40,004 nt of DNA from Candidatus Hydrogenedentota bacterium (GCA_903837785.1 CAILVY010000044.1:1-40004), one strand, 5' to 3'; shown: positions 1 through 9,262, counted from the stretch's first letter. Notes: generated by a model not told the origin, from the letters alone. Program-made: numbers and translations.

Positions 1-171
1 AGGTATCACAACGAACTTCGTCCGCACCAAGGGCTCGGACAGAGCATTCCGCCCAACATGAATAGGGCCCCGATCCCGTCTATGGACGAACCACCGATTG
101 AACCTTCCGACGCGATCTGCACATCGTTTCTCTGCGGTCTCCTGAAGTCGTACTCGCGCAAAGCAGCGTAA
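1..171 (+). mobile_element. Integrase-core (rve) transposase, C-terminal end only
   Basis: The reading frame is open from the first base to a TAA at 169-171 (56 codons). It starts RYHNELRPHQGLGQSIPPNM, which matches the C-terminal tail of rve/DDE transposases, where a Y-N-x-x-R-P-H-x-G-L motif follows the last catalytic Glu. The rest of the gene lies off the left edge, so I cannot tell whether the element is complete. The last 35 residues do not resemble the usual short tail and may be an extension. The following 250 bases up to 421 hold no gene that I can support. A second relic that looks like the same transposase type lies at 31964-32350 on the minus strand. Confidence 0.7.
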
Positions 172-421
172 CTGCCACACCCCCACCTTGACGAACCCGA
201 GCTACCGGTGTCAGGAGCGCTTTGCCTGCTCACGCCGACAGTGAGCACAGACGCGTGATTCCATGACTCCTTCTCGTCAAATGGGCAACCGATCATCCAA
301 GAGCGCCCTCGTGCAGGCGACTTCTGCCGCCAATCTGTACGGCCTCGTCGGCATATCGGCGCGTGTTGAGCGCGGATGAATTAACGGACGGGACGAGGAT
401 ATCACAACAGCCGTTCCTGCA

Positions 422-458
422 TCAGGTTAGGCATGGATCAATTTCTGGACATCACGCG
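422..458. repeat. 37-bp inverted repeat, left copy
   Basis: Starts TCAGGTTAGGCATGGATCAA and ends ACATCACGCG. The reverse complement of 15807-15843 is identical at 36 of 37 positions; the only difference is T at 446 against C. This copy begins 10 bases beyond the stop codon (469-471) of the minus-strand amidohydrolase. Read along that gene's strand, it has the same orientation as the right copy has after its own upstream gene. Identity ends abruptly on both sides. It could be a mobile-element end, a recombination scar or a 3' UTR repeat. Confidence 0.85.
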
Positions 459-468
459 GCACGGGCGA

Positions 469-1989
469 TCACGACTCGTCTTTCGTCGTGCCCGCCCGTT
501 GCGCGACCCAGCGCACCGCGCGGATGTCGCGCAGCGGGAACTCGCTCCCCATCACCAGGCGCGCCGCGCCTTGCCGCGCCACTACGCTGCACAACCTGCC
601 CCCGTAGTCGGTCAAACGTGACAGCTCGAACCGGAAGCGATCGTCATTGGAGAACTCATCAAAGAACGATTGGACTTCACTGACTCCCTGGAAAACGTAG
701 GCGTTCTGAGGCGCGACGCGGGCAAAGCCCTTCAACTCGTCCACCGAGACGGGGCGCCGGGCGAACCCGGCATGCCGAAAACGATCATCGCCCAGCGCGC
801 AGTTGACCCACACCGGCATCCGCCGCGCCGCGCATTCGTTGAAGAAGGCGGCGTACCGGGGGTTATCCAGTTCCCATCGATGCAGATTCGGAAAGACTAG
901 GGTCCCTGTAACACCAGGAGGAAGCGACCGCATGACGTGCGGCCAGTTCGGTGCTTGCGGGTTCAGCGTGGCAAGCGGGACCACCCGCGCGCTACCCTGG
1001 GCGGATTCGAAGAACTGGGCGTTCGCCTCCGCCAGGTCTGTTCGGTAGATGCTGCCGAGGTCGCCCACGTACGCTCTTTCGGTGCCAGCGCTCTGCAACA
1101 CGGCGTCCAGTTGGCTCGGCCCGGAACAGGGCGTGTCAAAACAGGGCCACCTCCCACAGAAGCAGAAATGGTCCGTGCGCAGGTCCGGCAACTCAGCGGG
1201 GGCCAGCGAGCAGGGCAGGTCCGGCTTCGGCAGCGCGCGCAGCCGGAACACCCGAGCGGCGTTTCGCCAAAGGATGAGGTCTTTGTCGGCTTCGGGTACA
1301 TCCGCCAAGACAACCTTGGCAAGTTGCGACGCCGTGCTGCGCCCTACGGCGTCGCTGCCGAAGAGGATGTGGTCTGCGCCAATGTCGCGCACCAACGCCT
1401 CAACCGCCCCGTATTCGGGAAAGCTGCCCGAGAGGTCAACGTATGCATTCCGGGGACGGCTGCTCAATGCGCCGATGAAGTGCCGGTGGTTTGCCGCCGC
1501 ATGCGCGGCGATCAGGACGGTGTCCGGCGCTTCCGCCGCCAACGCGGCGAACTCCCAAGGCGAGAGTTCCCCCGGCAAATTGCTGTCTGTCCTGGTGAAG
1601 GTGTGGATCAGCACCGGCAGACGCATGGCGCCGGCGCGTCGAAGAACCTCCAGCGTGTTTCCCAGACTCCCCCGCGCGTCCTTCAGCGACACCCATAGCT
1701 TGACGCCCAAGGCCCCTTCCGAAACGCAACGCGCCAATTCCGATGGCCATTGTTCGTCCTGCGGGTTGAGGTAGGCTATCCATTGCACGGAGGGACCCGC
1801 GCGGGAGGCGAAGTCTCTTGAACACTCATTGGCGGCACGAACCTGTTCGGACGCGGGGTAGTATGAGCCGCCGACCAGAGAAGAGACAATAGCCGTAGAT
1901 ATCCCGTTCCGGCGGCACTCGTCCAGGAAGAGAGTCTCTGCGTCTGGACCGTCGCCGAGCCAGCGATGAGTATGTGCGTCGATAATCAT
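469..1989 (-). CDS. Amidohydrolase with a second, degenerate barrel-like half
   Basis: 506 residues. The N-terminal half (about 1-245) is an amidohydrolase-2 type TIM barrel. It starts MIIDAHTHRW with the metal-binding H-x-H, then has a conserved IHTF, an AAHAA stretch and FGSDAVGRS with the metal-binding Asp. Residues about 285-500 look like a second copy of the fold: a similar order of strands, and a YRTDLAEANAQF stretch echoing YYPASEQVRAANE in the first half. This half has no visible H-x-H or terminal Asp ligands. The ATG overlaps the aminotransferase stop as ATGA (1986-1989), so the two are translationally coupled. It is the last gene of the operon that begins at 12902. Substrate unknown; cytoplasmic. 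A fusion or an internal duplication are both possible. Confidence 0.72.
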   Translation of the reverse strand: MIIDAHTHRWLGDGPDAETLFLDECRRNGISTAIVSSLVGGSYYPASEQVRAANECSRDFASRAGPSVQWIAYLNPQDEQWPSELARCVSEGALGVKLWVSLKDARGSLGNTLEVLRRAGAMRLPVLIHTFTRTDSNLPGELSPWEFAALAAEAPDTVLIAAHAAANHRHFIGALSSRPRNAYVDLSGSFPEYGAVEALVRDIGADHILFGSDAVGRSTASQLAKVVLADVPEADKDLILWRNAARVFRLRALPKPDLPCSLAPAELPDLRTDHFCFCGRWPCFDTPCSGPSQLDAVLQSAGTERAYVGDLGSIYRTDLAEANAQFFESAQGSARVVPLATLNPQAPNWPHVMRSLPPGVTGTLVFPNLHRWELDNPRYAAFFNECAARRMPVWVNCALGDDRFRHAGFARRPVSVDELKGFARVAPQNAYVFQGVSEVQSFFDEFSNDDRFRFELSRLTDYGGRLCSVVARQGAARLVMGSEFPLRDIRAVRWVAQRAGTTKDES

Positions 1990-3197
1990 AGTTTCGCCAC
2001 CGCCGCGTCCAAGCGCGCCAGCGCCTCGTGGATGTCGGCCTCCTGGTGGCTGAAGGTGAGATAGTTGACTCCGTACAAGGAAACACCGTGACGGTAGGCC
2101 GACCGGAAAAAGCGCTCGGCAACCCCGGCAGGAGCAGTCGTGGGGAAGGTCAGCGCGGCGCAGGGACACAGGCCGCGCACGTCCGCCGCCAGTCCGTGCC
2201 GAAGGAACACTTCCCGCAGACCGGCGCAGAAAACCTCGCCGGTCTTCCAGAGGTGACCGATGACATCCTTTGACCGGTAGGACTCGATAGTCGCCTTCGC
2301 CGCCGCGAGCGACAACGCCTCTCCACCGTAGGTGGAGGAGACGATGGCCTTGTCCAGTCTGTCCATGACTGCGGCGGAACCGCAATAGGCCGATAGCGGC
2401 ATGCCGTTGGCCATGCCCTTGGCAAAAGCCGCCAGGTCAGGTGTCACGCCGAAGTACTCCTGCACGCCGGCGACGGCGATGCGGAAACCGGTAACGATCT
2501 CGTCGAAGATCAGCAGCGCACCGTGCCGCTGCGTCAGTTCGCGTAGGAACGGGTAGAACGACTCCCCTTCCCCCATGCCGACGTAGTCCGCGGCGACGAC
2601 CACGGCGGCTATCCGGTCGCCTTCTCGTTCGAACAGCCCTCTTAGTGCTTCTGTGTCGTTCCAGTCGCAGGCATGGTGGAGAGCGGCCAGCGCCATCGGC
2701 ACTCCCGGTGGAACGTGCTGGCCCGCGCTCCCCGGCAGAGAGCGCCCGCCGCTGGCCAAGGCGTTCAACCATCCGCTGTACCCGATCTGAACGGTATGAT
2801 CGCGCCCCGTGTGGCAGCGGGCAAGCCGAATGCACGCGGCCACCGCCTCGCCGCCGGTCTTCAGGAAGCGCACGCGTTCGGCGCAGGGAATGCTGTCGCG
2901 GAGCATCTCCGCCACCTGGCCTTCCAGCGGATGCGGGTGGCCGAAGACGACGCCATCCTCCAACTGCCTGCGAATCGCCTCGTCCACAGGTCCGAAGCAG
3001 TAGCCCAACGTCACCGGACCAAGCCCGTTGCGAAAATCAATGTACTCCCGCCCGTCGGCGTCCCAGACGCGGCATCCGCGCCCGCGCACGATTACACCTG
3101 GTTCATCAGGCAGGAAACGGGCCTTCTTGGAGCACGTGCTGCTGCCCCAAGGGATTACGCGGCCGAGTCGCTCGGCCCAGTCCGACGATTGACTCAT
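1986..3197 (-). CDS. Class III PLP-dependent aminotransferase (GSA-aminomutase-like)
   Basis: 403 residues. The fold-type I class III pattern is clear: TGGEAVAACIRLAR (phosphate-binding region), FDEIVTGFR with the Asp that contacts the PLP pyridine (D232), and AAFAKGMANGMPLSA with the Schiff-base lysine (K260). The overall plan resembles glutamate-1-semialdehyde aminomutases, but the neighbours are glycan-degradation genes, so an amino-sugar or keto-acid substrate is more likely than haem synthesis. I chose ATG 3197 because GGGAGGAGGTGA lies just upstream; a longer in-frame start at 3248 would overlap the upstream gene. The stop overlaps the next gene's ATG. It lies 7 bases after the GH36 gene in the same operon. 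A paralogue occurs at 18736-20058. Confidence 0.85.
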   Translation of the reverse strand: MSQSSDWAERLGRVIPWGSSTCSKKARFLPDEPGVIVRGRGCRVWDADGREYIDFRNGLGPVTLGYCFGPVDEAIRRQLEDGVVFGHPHPLEGQVAEMLRDSIPCAERVRFLKTGGEAVAACIRLARCHTGRDHTVQIGYSGWLNALASGGRSLPGSAGQHVPPGVPMALAALHHACDWNDTEALRGLFEREGDRIAAVVVAADYVGMGEGESFYPFLRELTQRHGALLIFDEIVTGFRIAVAGVQEYFGVTPDLAAFAKGMANGMPLSAYCGSAAVMDRLDKAIVSSTYGGEALSLAAAKATIESYRSKDVIGHLWKTGEVFCAGLREVFLRHGLAADVRGLCPCAALTFPTTAPAGVAERFFRSAYRHGVSLYGVNYLTFSHQEADIHEALARLDAAVAKL

Positions 3198-3204
3198 GCC
3201 TCGA

Positions 3205-5424
3205 TCACCTCCTCCCGGATGCACTGTTTGCTGGGTCGCGCAATCCATCTGCCTTCTCGACCGGAACGCCTAGCTCGCCCAACAGCCTTCGTGGCAACAC
3301 ATCGGTGTATTGAAGGAGCACGAAGCTCCGCTGCCGCGGCAGTCTCACGCGAAGCCCGCCCGGGCCATAGTCTGCTTCCCCCTCGCCGTAGAGGCGCTGG
3401 AAGCGCAGGCGGGCGCCTGGGGACAGACGCCGGAGCGCAAGGACAGATTCGGTGCGCTCTGTCGCCTCGCGATAGACACAGACAACGCCGCTCCCGGTTG
3501 ACGGGTTGTGCGACTGAAAGCCCGTGATGGAGCGACCGGAGGGCTTCTCGCCGATGGGGTAGATGTCTCCGGCGAAGATCGCGTCGCGTACCCGCTGATA
3601 TGCCGTGAGCAGCGGGGCAAGCTGCGCTCGCTGCTGTTCGTTGAGCGCCGAGGGCTCCAGCCAGGCGAGGGGATTCGCGAACATCACCGCAGCAAAGCAG
3701 TAGGCGATATCAAAGCTCTCCGGAGTCAGGGGGTCTTCTTCCGCGAACTGAGGCCGGTATTTGAGGCCCTGCTCGGCCCTGTTGTTAATGAACTCGAACT
3801 GCAAACGCTGAGGACGCAGGTAGCGCGCCAATTCCCAAAGGTTCTTGTGGACCTTGTACGGAAAGTAGGTGGCAAAGGTTGCGTAACGGTTCTCAACGAA
3901 CAGGATGCCCAGGTCGATGGCGCCGAGGAATCCCCAGCGGGCGCCATTGGTAATGTCGAGTTGGAAGCCCACCGCGCCGCCGCTTTCGCGAACTACGCGT
4001 TCGAGGAACCGGCGGTTGTTCCGTTCGGCGCGCCCCGTCAGGTTCCACACCCCATCAATCTTGAACACGCGCACGCCCAGTTCCCGGTGCAGGGCCAAAA
4101 GCGTTTCAGCGTCGCGGTCGGCGTTGCGATTCTCGTCCAGCGGGTCCGGATTGAACCAAAGCATCAACTCGACGCCTCGGCAGCGGGCATAGTCAGCGAT
4201 CGGCCTCAGGCCCTGTGGGAACTTGCGGCGGTCCACCTCCCAGTAGCGGGACAGGTCGTAGAAGACGGACTTGCCGGATGCGTCCACGTCCAGCACCTGC
4301 TCAAACCGCCCCGCCTGCCAACCCGCGTCCAGCATGTACGCCGGGATGCCTACCTCGGCGCAGGCGTCAATTTCCGCCCGCACAAATGCTTCGTCGAGTT
4401 GCTTCCCGCTGCGCGAGTCGCCCCACTGGTTGGCCATGACAACCCAGTCGCGCCCGGGCGTCTCGCGGGACCGCCGCGCGAGGTAGTGTTTGACCGCTTC
4501 CGCACCGGACGCGTCACTCCCGTCATACACGCCGATGACCGTGCGCCAGGATGAAACGTTTTCCCCCTCCTGCAGATCCTCGGGCGTGATGCCCCACCCG
4601 ATCGGCCCCAGACAGCCCCTGTCAAATGCATAGAGGAAATCGCCATCCGGCTGGTCCGGTTGGTCACACAACACCGGCGACTCTTTTGCCATGAATAGAC
4701 CTTCTCCGTTCCGCAGATCCTCCGCGAACAGAAGCTGCCCATCCAGTACCCAGGGTTCAAAGGTCGGATAGGTGTAGCGTTCCTGTTCCTGAACGTAGTT
4801 GTCCACGTAGTCGCTGCAGTCCGTGAACTCCACGTTGCGGATGCGCAGGTGCTGGGCCTGGAGAAAGAGCGCGTCGTGAATGTCGGCGTTTGGGGTGCGA
4901 CGGGGACGGCTACCGGGTCGGACTCCGCGCCCTCGCGCGTCCACTGTTTCGGCGCGAACGGGCCCACGTACACACCGCCCCCGCACGTCAGTCCAGCAGG
5001 CGATGGCGGGACAGCCGGGGTATATTTGGTAATGCCGAATAACCCTCATTTCCGCGCCTTGAAGCGTTACGTGCGCCACCAGACTGGCGGCCTCGAACGG
5101 GCGCCCTTCCCGGTGTTCGATGGCGACTTGCGCAGGGGACGTGAACTGCCGGATGAAGTCCTCATTTCCCGCGAAGAAAAGCGCCGCCTGCTGCCGGACG
5201 TGGCGCGTCGGCGCTTGTCCTTCCGCGATGGCCATGTCGCGCTGAAGCCGAGGTATGTAGGAGCCGTCCGGGCGCGACCATTCCCGCCCCGTTGCGACGT
5301 TTTGCAGCGACAGCGTGGACAGCACGTTGCCGGTCAGCGCCACCGTACGACGGATACGGCTGTTGGCGATGACGAGCGATCCCTCTTCGACGCGTATCCG
5401 CGCGTCTTCCAACGACTTGTTCAT
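3205..5424 (-). CDS. GH36-type alpha-galactosidase (melibiase)
   Basis: 739 residues: an N-terminal beta-sandwich (about 1-310), a TIM barrel (about 320-640) and a C-terminal beta domain. The barrel shows MLDAGWQ, LMLWFNPDP and VFKIDGVW, where D457 is in the place of the GH36 nucleophile. It also has FQLDITNG, where D490 is in the place of the acid/base. The likely reaction is release of terminal alpha-galactose from oligosaccharides. I see no signal peptide (it starts MNKSLEDARI), so it probably acts in the cytoplasm on imported sugars. Residues about 148-178 (4893-4983) are unusually Arg-rich. Read one base over, this stretch gives a far more normal GVYVGPFAPKQW, so two compensating single-base indels are likely, in the C run 4978-4982 and the G run 4892-4895. 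Confidence 0.85.
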   Translation of the reverse strand: MNKSLEDARIRVEEGSLVIANSRIRRTVALTGNVLSTLSLQNVATGREWSRPDGSYIPRLQRDMAIAEGQAPTRHVRQQAALFFAGNEDFIRQFTSPAQVAIEHREGRPFEAASLVAHVTLQGAEMRVIRHYQIYPGCPAIACWTDVRGRCVRGPVRAETVDARGRGVRPGSRPRRTPNADIHDALFLQAQHLRIRNVEFTDCSDYVDNYVQEQERYTYPTFEPWVLDGQLLFAEDLRNGEGLFMAKESPVLCDQPDQPDGDFLYAFDRGCLGPIGWGITPEDLQEGENVSSWRTVIGVYDGSDASGAEAVKHYLARRSRETPGRDWVVMANQWGDSRSGKQLDEAFVRAEIDACAEVGIPAYMLDAGWQAGRFEQVLDVDASGKSVFYDLSRYWEVDRRKFPQGLRPIADYARCRGVELMLWFNPDPLDENRNADRDAETLLALHRELGVRVFKIDGVWNLTGRAERNNRRFLERVVRESGGAVGFQLDITNGARWGFLGAIDLGILFVENRYATFATYFPYKVHKNLWELARYLRPQRLQFEFINNRAEQGLKYRPQFAEEDPLTPESFDIAYCFAAVMFANPLAWLEPSALNEQQRAQLAPLLTAYQRVRDAIFAGDIYPIGEKPSGRSITGFQSHNPSTGSGVVCVYREATERTESVLALRRLSPGARLRFQRLYGEGEADYGPGGLRVRLPRQRSFVLLQYTDVLPRRLLGELGVPVEKADGLRDPANSASGRR

Positions 5425-5476
5425 GGCAACACCTTCACCTGCAAGAATGGCCTTCGATGGGCAGCGCCCGAGGCGC

Positions 5477-5953
5477 TCAGAGTTTCATGAAATACGTGAT
5501 GCTTTCGGTGTGTATGTTGAAGCCGGCACGCTCGTAGGCCCGCCGGGCGGGAGCATGGGCCTCATCCAGGCCGGTGCAGACCTTCGCGTACCGCATTCCT
5601 GCACCCCGGAAGCGATCGAGCACCGCGCGGTACATCTCCTGTCCCTTCCCTTTCAGCCGGCAGTCAGGATCCACGGCGTTATTACCGATCTCGCCGATCT
5701 TCCGTCCTCGGTCGAAGGAGAAGGTAACGAACCCGACTACCCGGCCCCCTTCTTCACAGACCAGACAGCCCTCGGGCGTCTCGGCGCAAAACGCCTTGAC
5801 CTGCTCCCCTTTGATCGTGGCCGCGTTCGGACGAACAACGGCAAAGAGGGCGTCACCGTAGCGCTGGCGAAGCATTTCCGTGATTCCGCGCCATGCCCGG
5901 TCAGCGATGTCCATAATGACGGGGAGGTCTTTGGGTTCATAGGAACGGATCAT
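5477..5953 (-). CDS. GNAT-family N-acetyltransferase
   Basis: 158 residues, the usual length for a single GNAT domain. It starts MIRSYEPKDLPVIMDIADRA. The acetyl-CoA-binding motif A is seen as VDPDCRLKGKGQEMYRAVL (R/Q-x-x-G-x-G type), followed by the YAKVCTGLDEAHAPARRAYE helix and the AGFNIHTESITYFMK end strand. It lies 15 bases after the lyase-like gene and 52 bases before the alpha-galactosidase. Placement inside a glycan operon suggests acetylation of an amino sugar or amine, but the family alone does not define the acceptor. Confidence 0.85.
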   Translation of the reverse strand: MIRSYEPKDLPVIMDIADRAWRGITEMLRQRYGDALFAVVRPNAATIKGEQVKAFCAETPEGCLVCEEGGRVVGFVTFSFDRGRKIGEIGNNAVDPDCRLKGKGQEMYRAVLDRFRGAGMRYAKVCTGLDEAHAPARRAYERAGFNIHTESITYFMKL

Positions 5954-5968
5954 GCATTGCTCCCCTGT

Positions 5969-7204
5969 TTAGCGGCGGACCACGTATACATCTGACCGTC
6001 CGTTCCTGGCCGCCGTGAAGGCGATCCACGTGCCGGAGCGATCGGTCAGCGGGTGCGGGTGCGAGTACTGTCCCGGCAGGCTGCCCCATTCCGTCCCATG
6101 GATGCAGATCGGCTCCAACCTGGCTGGCGCCGCGCCAGCGGGGTCGTAATGGAGCCACTGAAGCTTGTCGCGCGAGAACTGCCCGTCAATGATGAGCGCG
6201 GGCATGAGGGGGTCTGGTGTGTTGTGGCCATAGAAGGTGGCATCGGGGAAGACCTGCTCCCAGATGGTCTCCCCGGAAATTCCGGCCACGCCGAAGTATT
6301 CGCCGCCGCCAACCGCGCCGCCGTGGTAGCAAATGGCCGAACCGTCCCAAAGCCAGGCCTGATGGACCTGGCATGGTCCCGGGTAACGGCTCTTCAAGGG
6401 CCTGACCGTCCCCCGGGCTATGTCGAGGAGCCAGATTCGCGGCGTGCGGCCGTCACTTCCGCGCCAGTACTTCGGCGGCAGGTCGAGGTCGAAGTACAAC
6501 AGGTTTCCGTCGGTGGGGCAGAAGGCACAGTGCGCCGCCTGCGCCGGGGCGGGGTGGCGGTACATCGTCTCCAGCCGGCCGCTGCCGTCGAGCGGCACGC
6601 GGACGAGTTGGAGCGTATGCATGTATTCGAGGTAATGCTTCCGCGGGGGGCGTGACCACCAGTCGTCGCCCCGCATCTCCGGGTGCGAGGAACTCAGGGC
6701 GATCCCGACCCACTGCTCGTCGGGCGAAATGCACGGGGCGCCGAAGATGTGCTCTTCGCCGCAATCCTCCAGCAGGCACCGGACCCGGCAGGTGCGGATG
6801 TCGACGGCCATGAGGCTTCTCTCCACGGCGAAGACCGCGAGGCCGGACTTGGGCGCCATGCAGACGCGATTTCCGCAGATCCCGCGGCCGTTCACGTCGG
6901 GGAAGGTCAGGCACATGCCGCGGTGAAGGTAGTTCCGGTCGCCGACGCCGGGGGCACGCCAGAGGGCGGTCAGGTTGCCCGTGGCAACCTCCGCAGCCAT
7001 GACCCACGTGGCCCCCTCGCGAACAGAGATCAGGACCAGGTGGCGCCCGTCGGACGTGAAGCCCGAGTTGGTGTGGTAGGTGGGAGTCTGGTTGATGCGC
7101 CCGACCGACGTGAGACGGCGCACCGCCCGGCCCGTCAACGGGTCGCGATATGTTTCGGATTCATCCAGCGTATCGCCGACGCTCAGCGGCCTTTCATTCT
7201 TCAC
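5969..7204 (-). CDS. Oligogalacturonate-lyase-like seven-bladed beta-propeller (PL22-like)
   Basis: 411 residues with a GTG start that overlaps the upstream stop as GTGA (7201-7204). The sequence is a run of propeller blades (SDGRHLVLIS, SPDEQWVGIALS, LLYFDLDLPP). It ends with GQYSHPHPLTDRSGTWIAF. The Q-x-x-H-x-H spacing (Q379, H382, H384), together with H327 in FYGHNTPDP, matches the manganese ligands known in oligogalacturonate lyases. H281 in QVHQAWLWDG is a candidate for the catalytic histidine. No signal peptide is seen, consistent with intracellular cleavage of unsaturated or short uronate oligomers. It could also be a propeller of a related but different specificity. It sits with a DUF4838 protein and an alpha-galactosidase, which would fit pectin side-chain use. 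Confidence 0.7.
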   Translation of the reverse strand: MKNERPLSVGDTLDESETYRDPLTGRAVRRLTSVGRINQTPTYHTNSGFTSDGRHLVLISVREGATWVMAAEVATGNLTALWRAPGVGDRNYLHRGMCLTFPDVNGRGICGNRVCMAPKSGLAVFAVERSLMAVDIRTCRVRCLLEDCGEEHIFGAPCISPDEQWVGIALSSSHPEMRGDDWWSRPPRKHYLEYMHTLQLVRVPLDGSGRLETMYRHPAPAQAAHCAFCPTDGNLLYFDLDLPPKYWRGSDGRTPRIWLLDIARGTVRPLKSRYPGPCQVHQAWLWDGSAICYHGGAVGGGEYFGVAGISGETIWEQVFPDATFYGHNTPDPLMPALIIDGQFSRDKLQWLHYDPAGAAPARLEPICIHGTEWGSLPGQYSHPHPLTDRSGTWIAFTAARNGRSDVYVVRR

Positions 7205-9237
7205 TTAAGTTCCCGATCCCATGCGCCTGTCTTGTTGCCCTTGGTTTCGGCATACCAGAGAATGTACATGTTGGCGATGCCCTGTGACTCGTGCTGAGCG
7301 CGGAAATCATCCAGTTCACGCAACGCCCGGACGAACCGGGCCCTGTCGCCGCGCTTCTCGCCCTCGCGGCGGGCGGCTTCCACCGCCAGGGTCAACTCCG
7401 TATGGCGCAGGCCCAGTTGCAGGAAGTCCACCCTTGCGCGTGCGGTTTCATCGCCTGCCGCCGCCTCGGCGGCCCTGGCCAGCAGCGTCCGGCCTGTGGC
7501 CATCACCTCCGGGGTGAAGATGACATCAGCCGCCCGGTAGAATGTGCCGTAGGAATTAACATAATCGAGGCGCCCTTCCTCATTCCGCTCGATCACGTCC
7601 TCGGTGACGGCATCCGAGATGCTCTCCCAGTGCCGGAAATAGGCTTCCACCGCAGCGGCGGCGGGTCCGAAGGCGCCGTAGTATTCCTGCAGCACGGTTT
7701 CGACGGGCAGTTCCGGGTGTTCAATCATGCGGGCGACGACGTAGTGGTTCGGTCCCTGGGCCGCCCATTGACCGATCAGCGTATCGGGCATGGCGCCCGC
7801 CATCCCGTGCGCGGTCATCCAGGCCAGGTCTTCGCCCAGCTTGCGGGCATAGAAGATGGGGAAGTTGTTCCCGCTCAGTGTGTAGTTCGGCCGGTTGATG
7901 AGCTGGCACCCGGTCGCCTGCCAACCTTCCCATATCTTCCGGAAATCCTCACGGCGCTTGTCGGTGAAGGGGAAGTAGAACGGGGCCACGATGTGGACGC
8001 AGATGCCCTCGTTGAGCTTGGTGTGCACGGGCGGCTGCACCCAGTTGGCGTAGGCGCAGCCGGCGACGATGGCATCGGGCCGCACCTGGCGGATGTCCTT
8101 CTGCACGAGGAGCCAGAACTGCGCATAGCGATCGGAGAGAGATCCGAGCACCAGGGGCCATCCCTTCCAGCGACTGCATTCCGCATTCTCGGCGAACGCC
8201 TTGCGCGCCTGTTCCAGGCGCGCCGCCGGAGTCTCATCGCGCAGGTCCATCGCCAGGCAGGCCGGACAGGTGCAACGCCCGTTCACGTCGTTCTCGCCGG
8301 CGTTGATCGCGCGTTGGCCGGTCTGGCTCCAGTGCTCGACCAACTGGGCCCGAAGCTTCTCATTCGAGACACACATCCCAATGGAGCCAGCCGCTGTCGG
8401 GCGGTTCTGCTGGCGCGCGTCCGGGCCGCGGGTGCCGTCGGGCATCTGCTGGAACCATTCCGGGTGGGCCTTCCCCACCTTGTCCCACCCGAGCCCGTAC
8501 TGCACGAAGCCGTGCGCCCCGACGATGGGTTCCTCCTGCGCGAAGCGGTGGCGGCGCTGCCACACATTCTCGTTCAGGCAGAAGGTCCGGCCTGCATCCG
8601 GGTTCCTCCACCCCTTGTCCCACACGGCCATGATCGGGTTTCCCCACCGCTTCTGGGGAAAACGCGGCGCACCGGTCAGGTCCTGCGGGGGCAGCAGCAG
8701 GGTCGTCCGGCGGGGGACGACCTCGCCCAGTTCGCCCGGCCATACCCAGCGCACACCCATCTCCCGTTCGAGCAGGTCATAGACCCCGAAGAGCGTCCCC
8801 GTCCGCGCGTAGGTGCTGTATTTGGGGAAGCGGAAGGGGTCGTCGTCGTTGTCGTTGCCCAGGATGAACAGATTCTCTCCCTGCGAGCGGATGCGCCAGC
8901 CGTTGATCTTGAGCCCGTCCGCGGTGATGCCGGCCTCCTGGGTCTTGCGGCAGGGGCCCAGGTAGATCGCCGGCCCCTTCACCCCGGCCTCCTGCTCATT
9001 CACGACCGGCAGCGTCGCTCCGGTGGCTTTCCAGACGTGGTGTTGCAGTTCGTCGGCCGCCGCCCGCACCGAGGGGCACGCGCGATCCGGGAAGATGATT
9101 GCCGCGGCCGGTTTCCCCTCGCGCACAAGCGCCAAGGGGGCCGCCGGCGCGGCCGACTGGGCCGGGATCTGACTGTACCCGAGTTGTGCCGAAACCAGCC
9201 CGAATCCCGTCAGTATCACCACACATGTTGCCCGCAT
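7201..9237 (-). CDS. Secreted DUF4838-type glycosidase-like protein
   Basis: 678 residues. I chose ATG 9237 over 9273 because AGGAAGGAG precedes it and it opens directly into a signal peptide (MRATCVVILTGFGLVSAQLG, then an Ala-rich stretch). Residues about 35-160 look like the alpha-glucuronidase N-terminal domain (FPDRACPSVRAAADELQ...). The central part matches DUF4838 proteins, with a NDVNGRCTCPAC motif at about 316-327 that resembles their N-D-x-x-x-C-x-C-x-x-C signature. A helical C-terminal region follows. The role is presumably hydrolysis of, or binding to, an extracellular uronate- or hexosamine-containing glycan; no activity can be assigned. The stop overlaps the lyase-like gene's GTG. 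Confidence 0.75.
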   Translation of the reverse strand: MRATCVVILTGFGLVSAQLGYSQIPAQSAAPAAPLALVREGKPAAAIIFPDRACPSVRAAADELQHHVWKATGATLPVVNEQEAGVKGPAIYLGPCRKTQEAGITADGLKINGWRIRSQGENLFILGNDNDDDPFRFPKYSTYARTGTLFGVYDLLEREMGVRWVWPGELGEVVPRRTTLLLPPQDLTGAPRFPQKRWGNPIMAVWDKGWRNPDAGRTFCLNENVWQRRHRFAQEEPIVGAHGFVQYGLGWDKVGKAHPEWFQQMPDGTRGPDARQQNRPTAAGSIGMCVSNEKLRAQLVEHWSQTGQRAINAGENDVNGRCTCPACLAMDLRDETPAARLEQARKAFAENAECSRWKGWPLVLGSLSDRYAQFWLLVQKDIRQVRPDAIVAGCAYANWVQPPVHTKLNEGICVHIVAPFYFPFTDKRREDFRKIWEGWQATGCQLINRPNYTLSGNNFPIFYARKLGEDLAWMTAHGMAGAMPDTLIGQWAAQGPNHYVVARMIEHPELPVETVLQEYYGAFGPAAAAVEAYFRHWESISDAVTEDVIERNEEGRLDYVNSYGTFYRAADVIFTPEVMATGRTLLARAAEAAAGDETARARVDFLQLGLRHTELTLAVEAARREGEKRGDRARFVRALRELDDFRAQHESQGIANMYILWYAETKGNKTGAWDRELK

Positions 9238-9262
9238 CCTGCATGCTCCTTCCTGTCTGGGT

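Noticed and set aside
422..458. Integron attC site, since the repeat holds GCCTAAC (R-Y-Y-Y-A-A-C) just after a stop codon
   Set aside because: No partner core of the form G-T-T-R-R-R-Y follows within the usual 60-140 bases at either copy, and no integrase gene is present.
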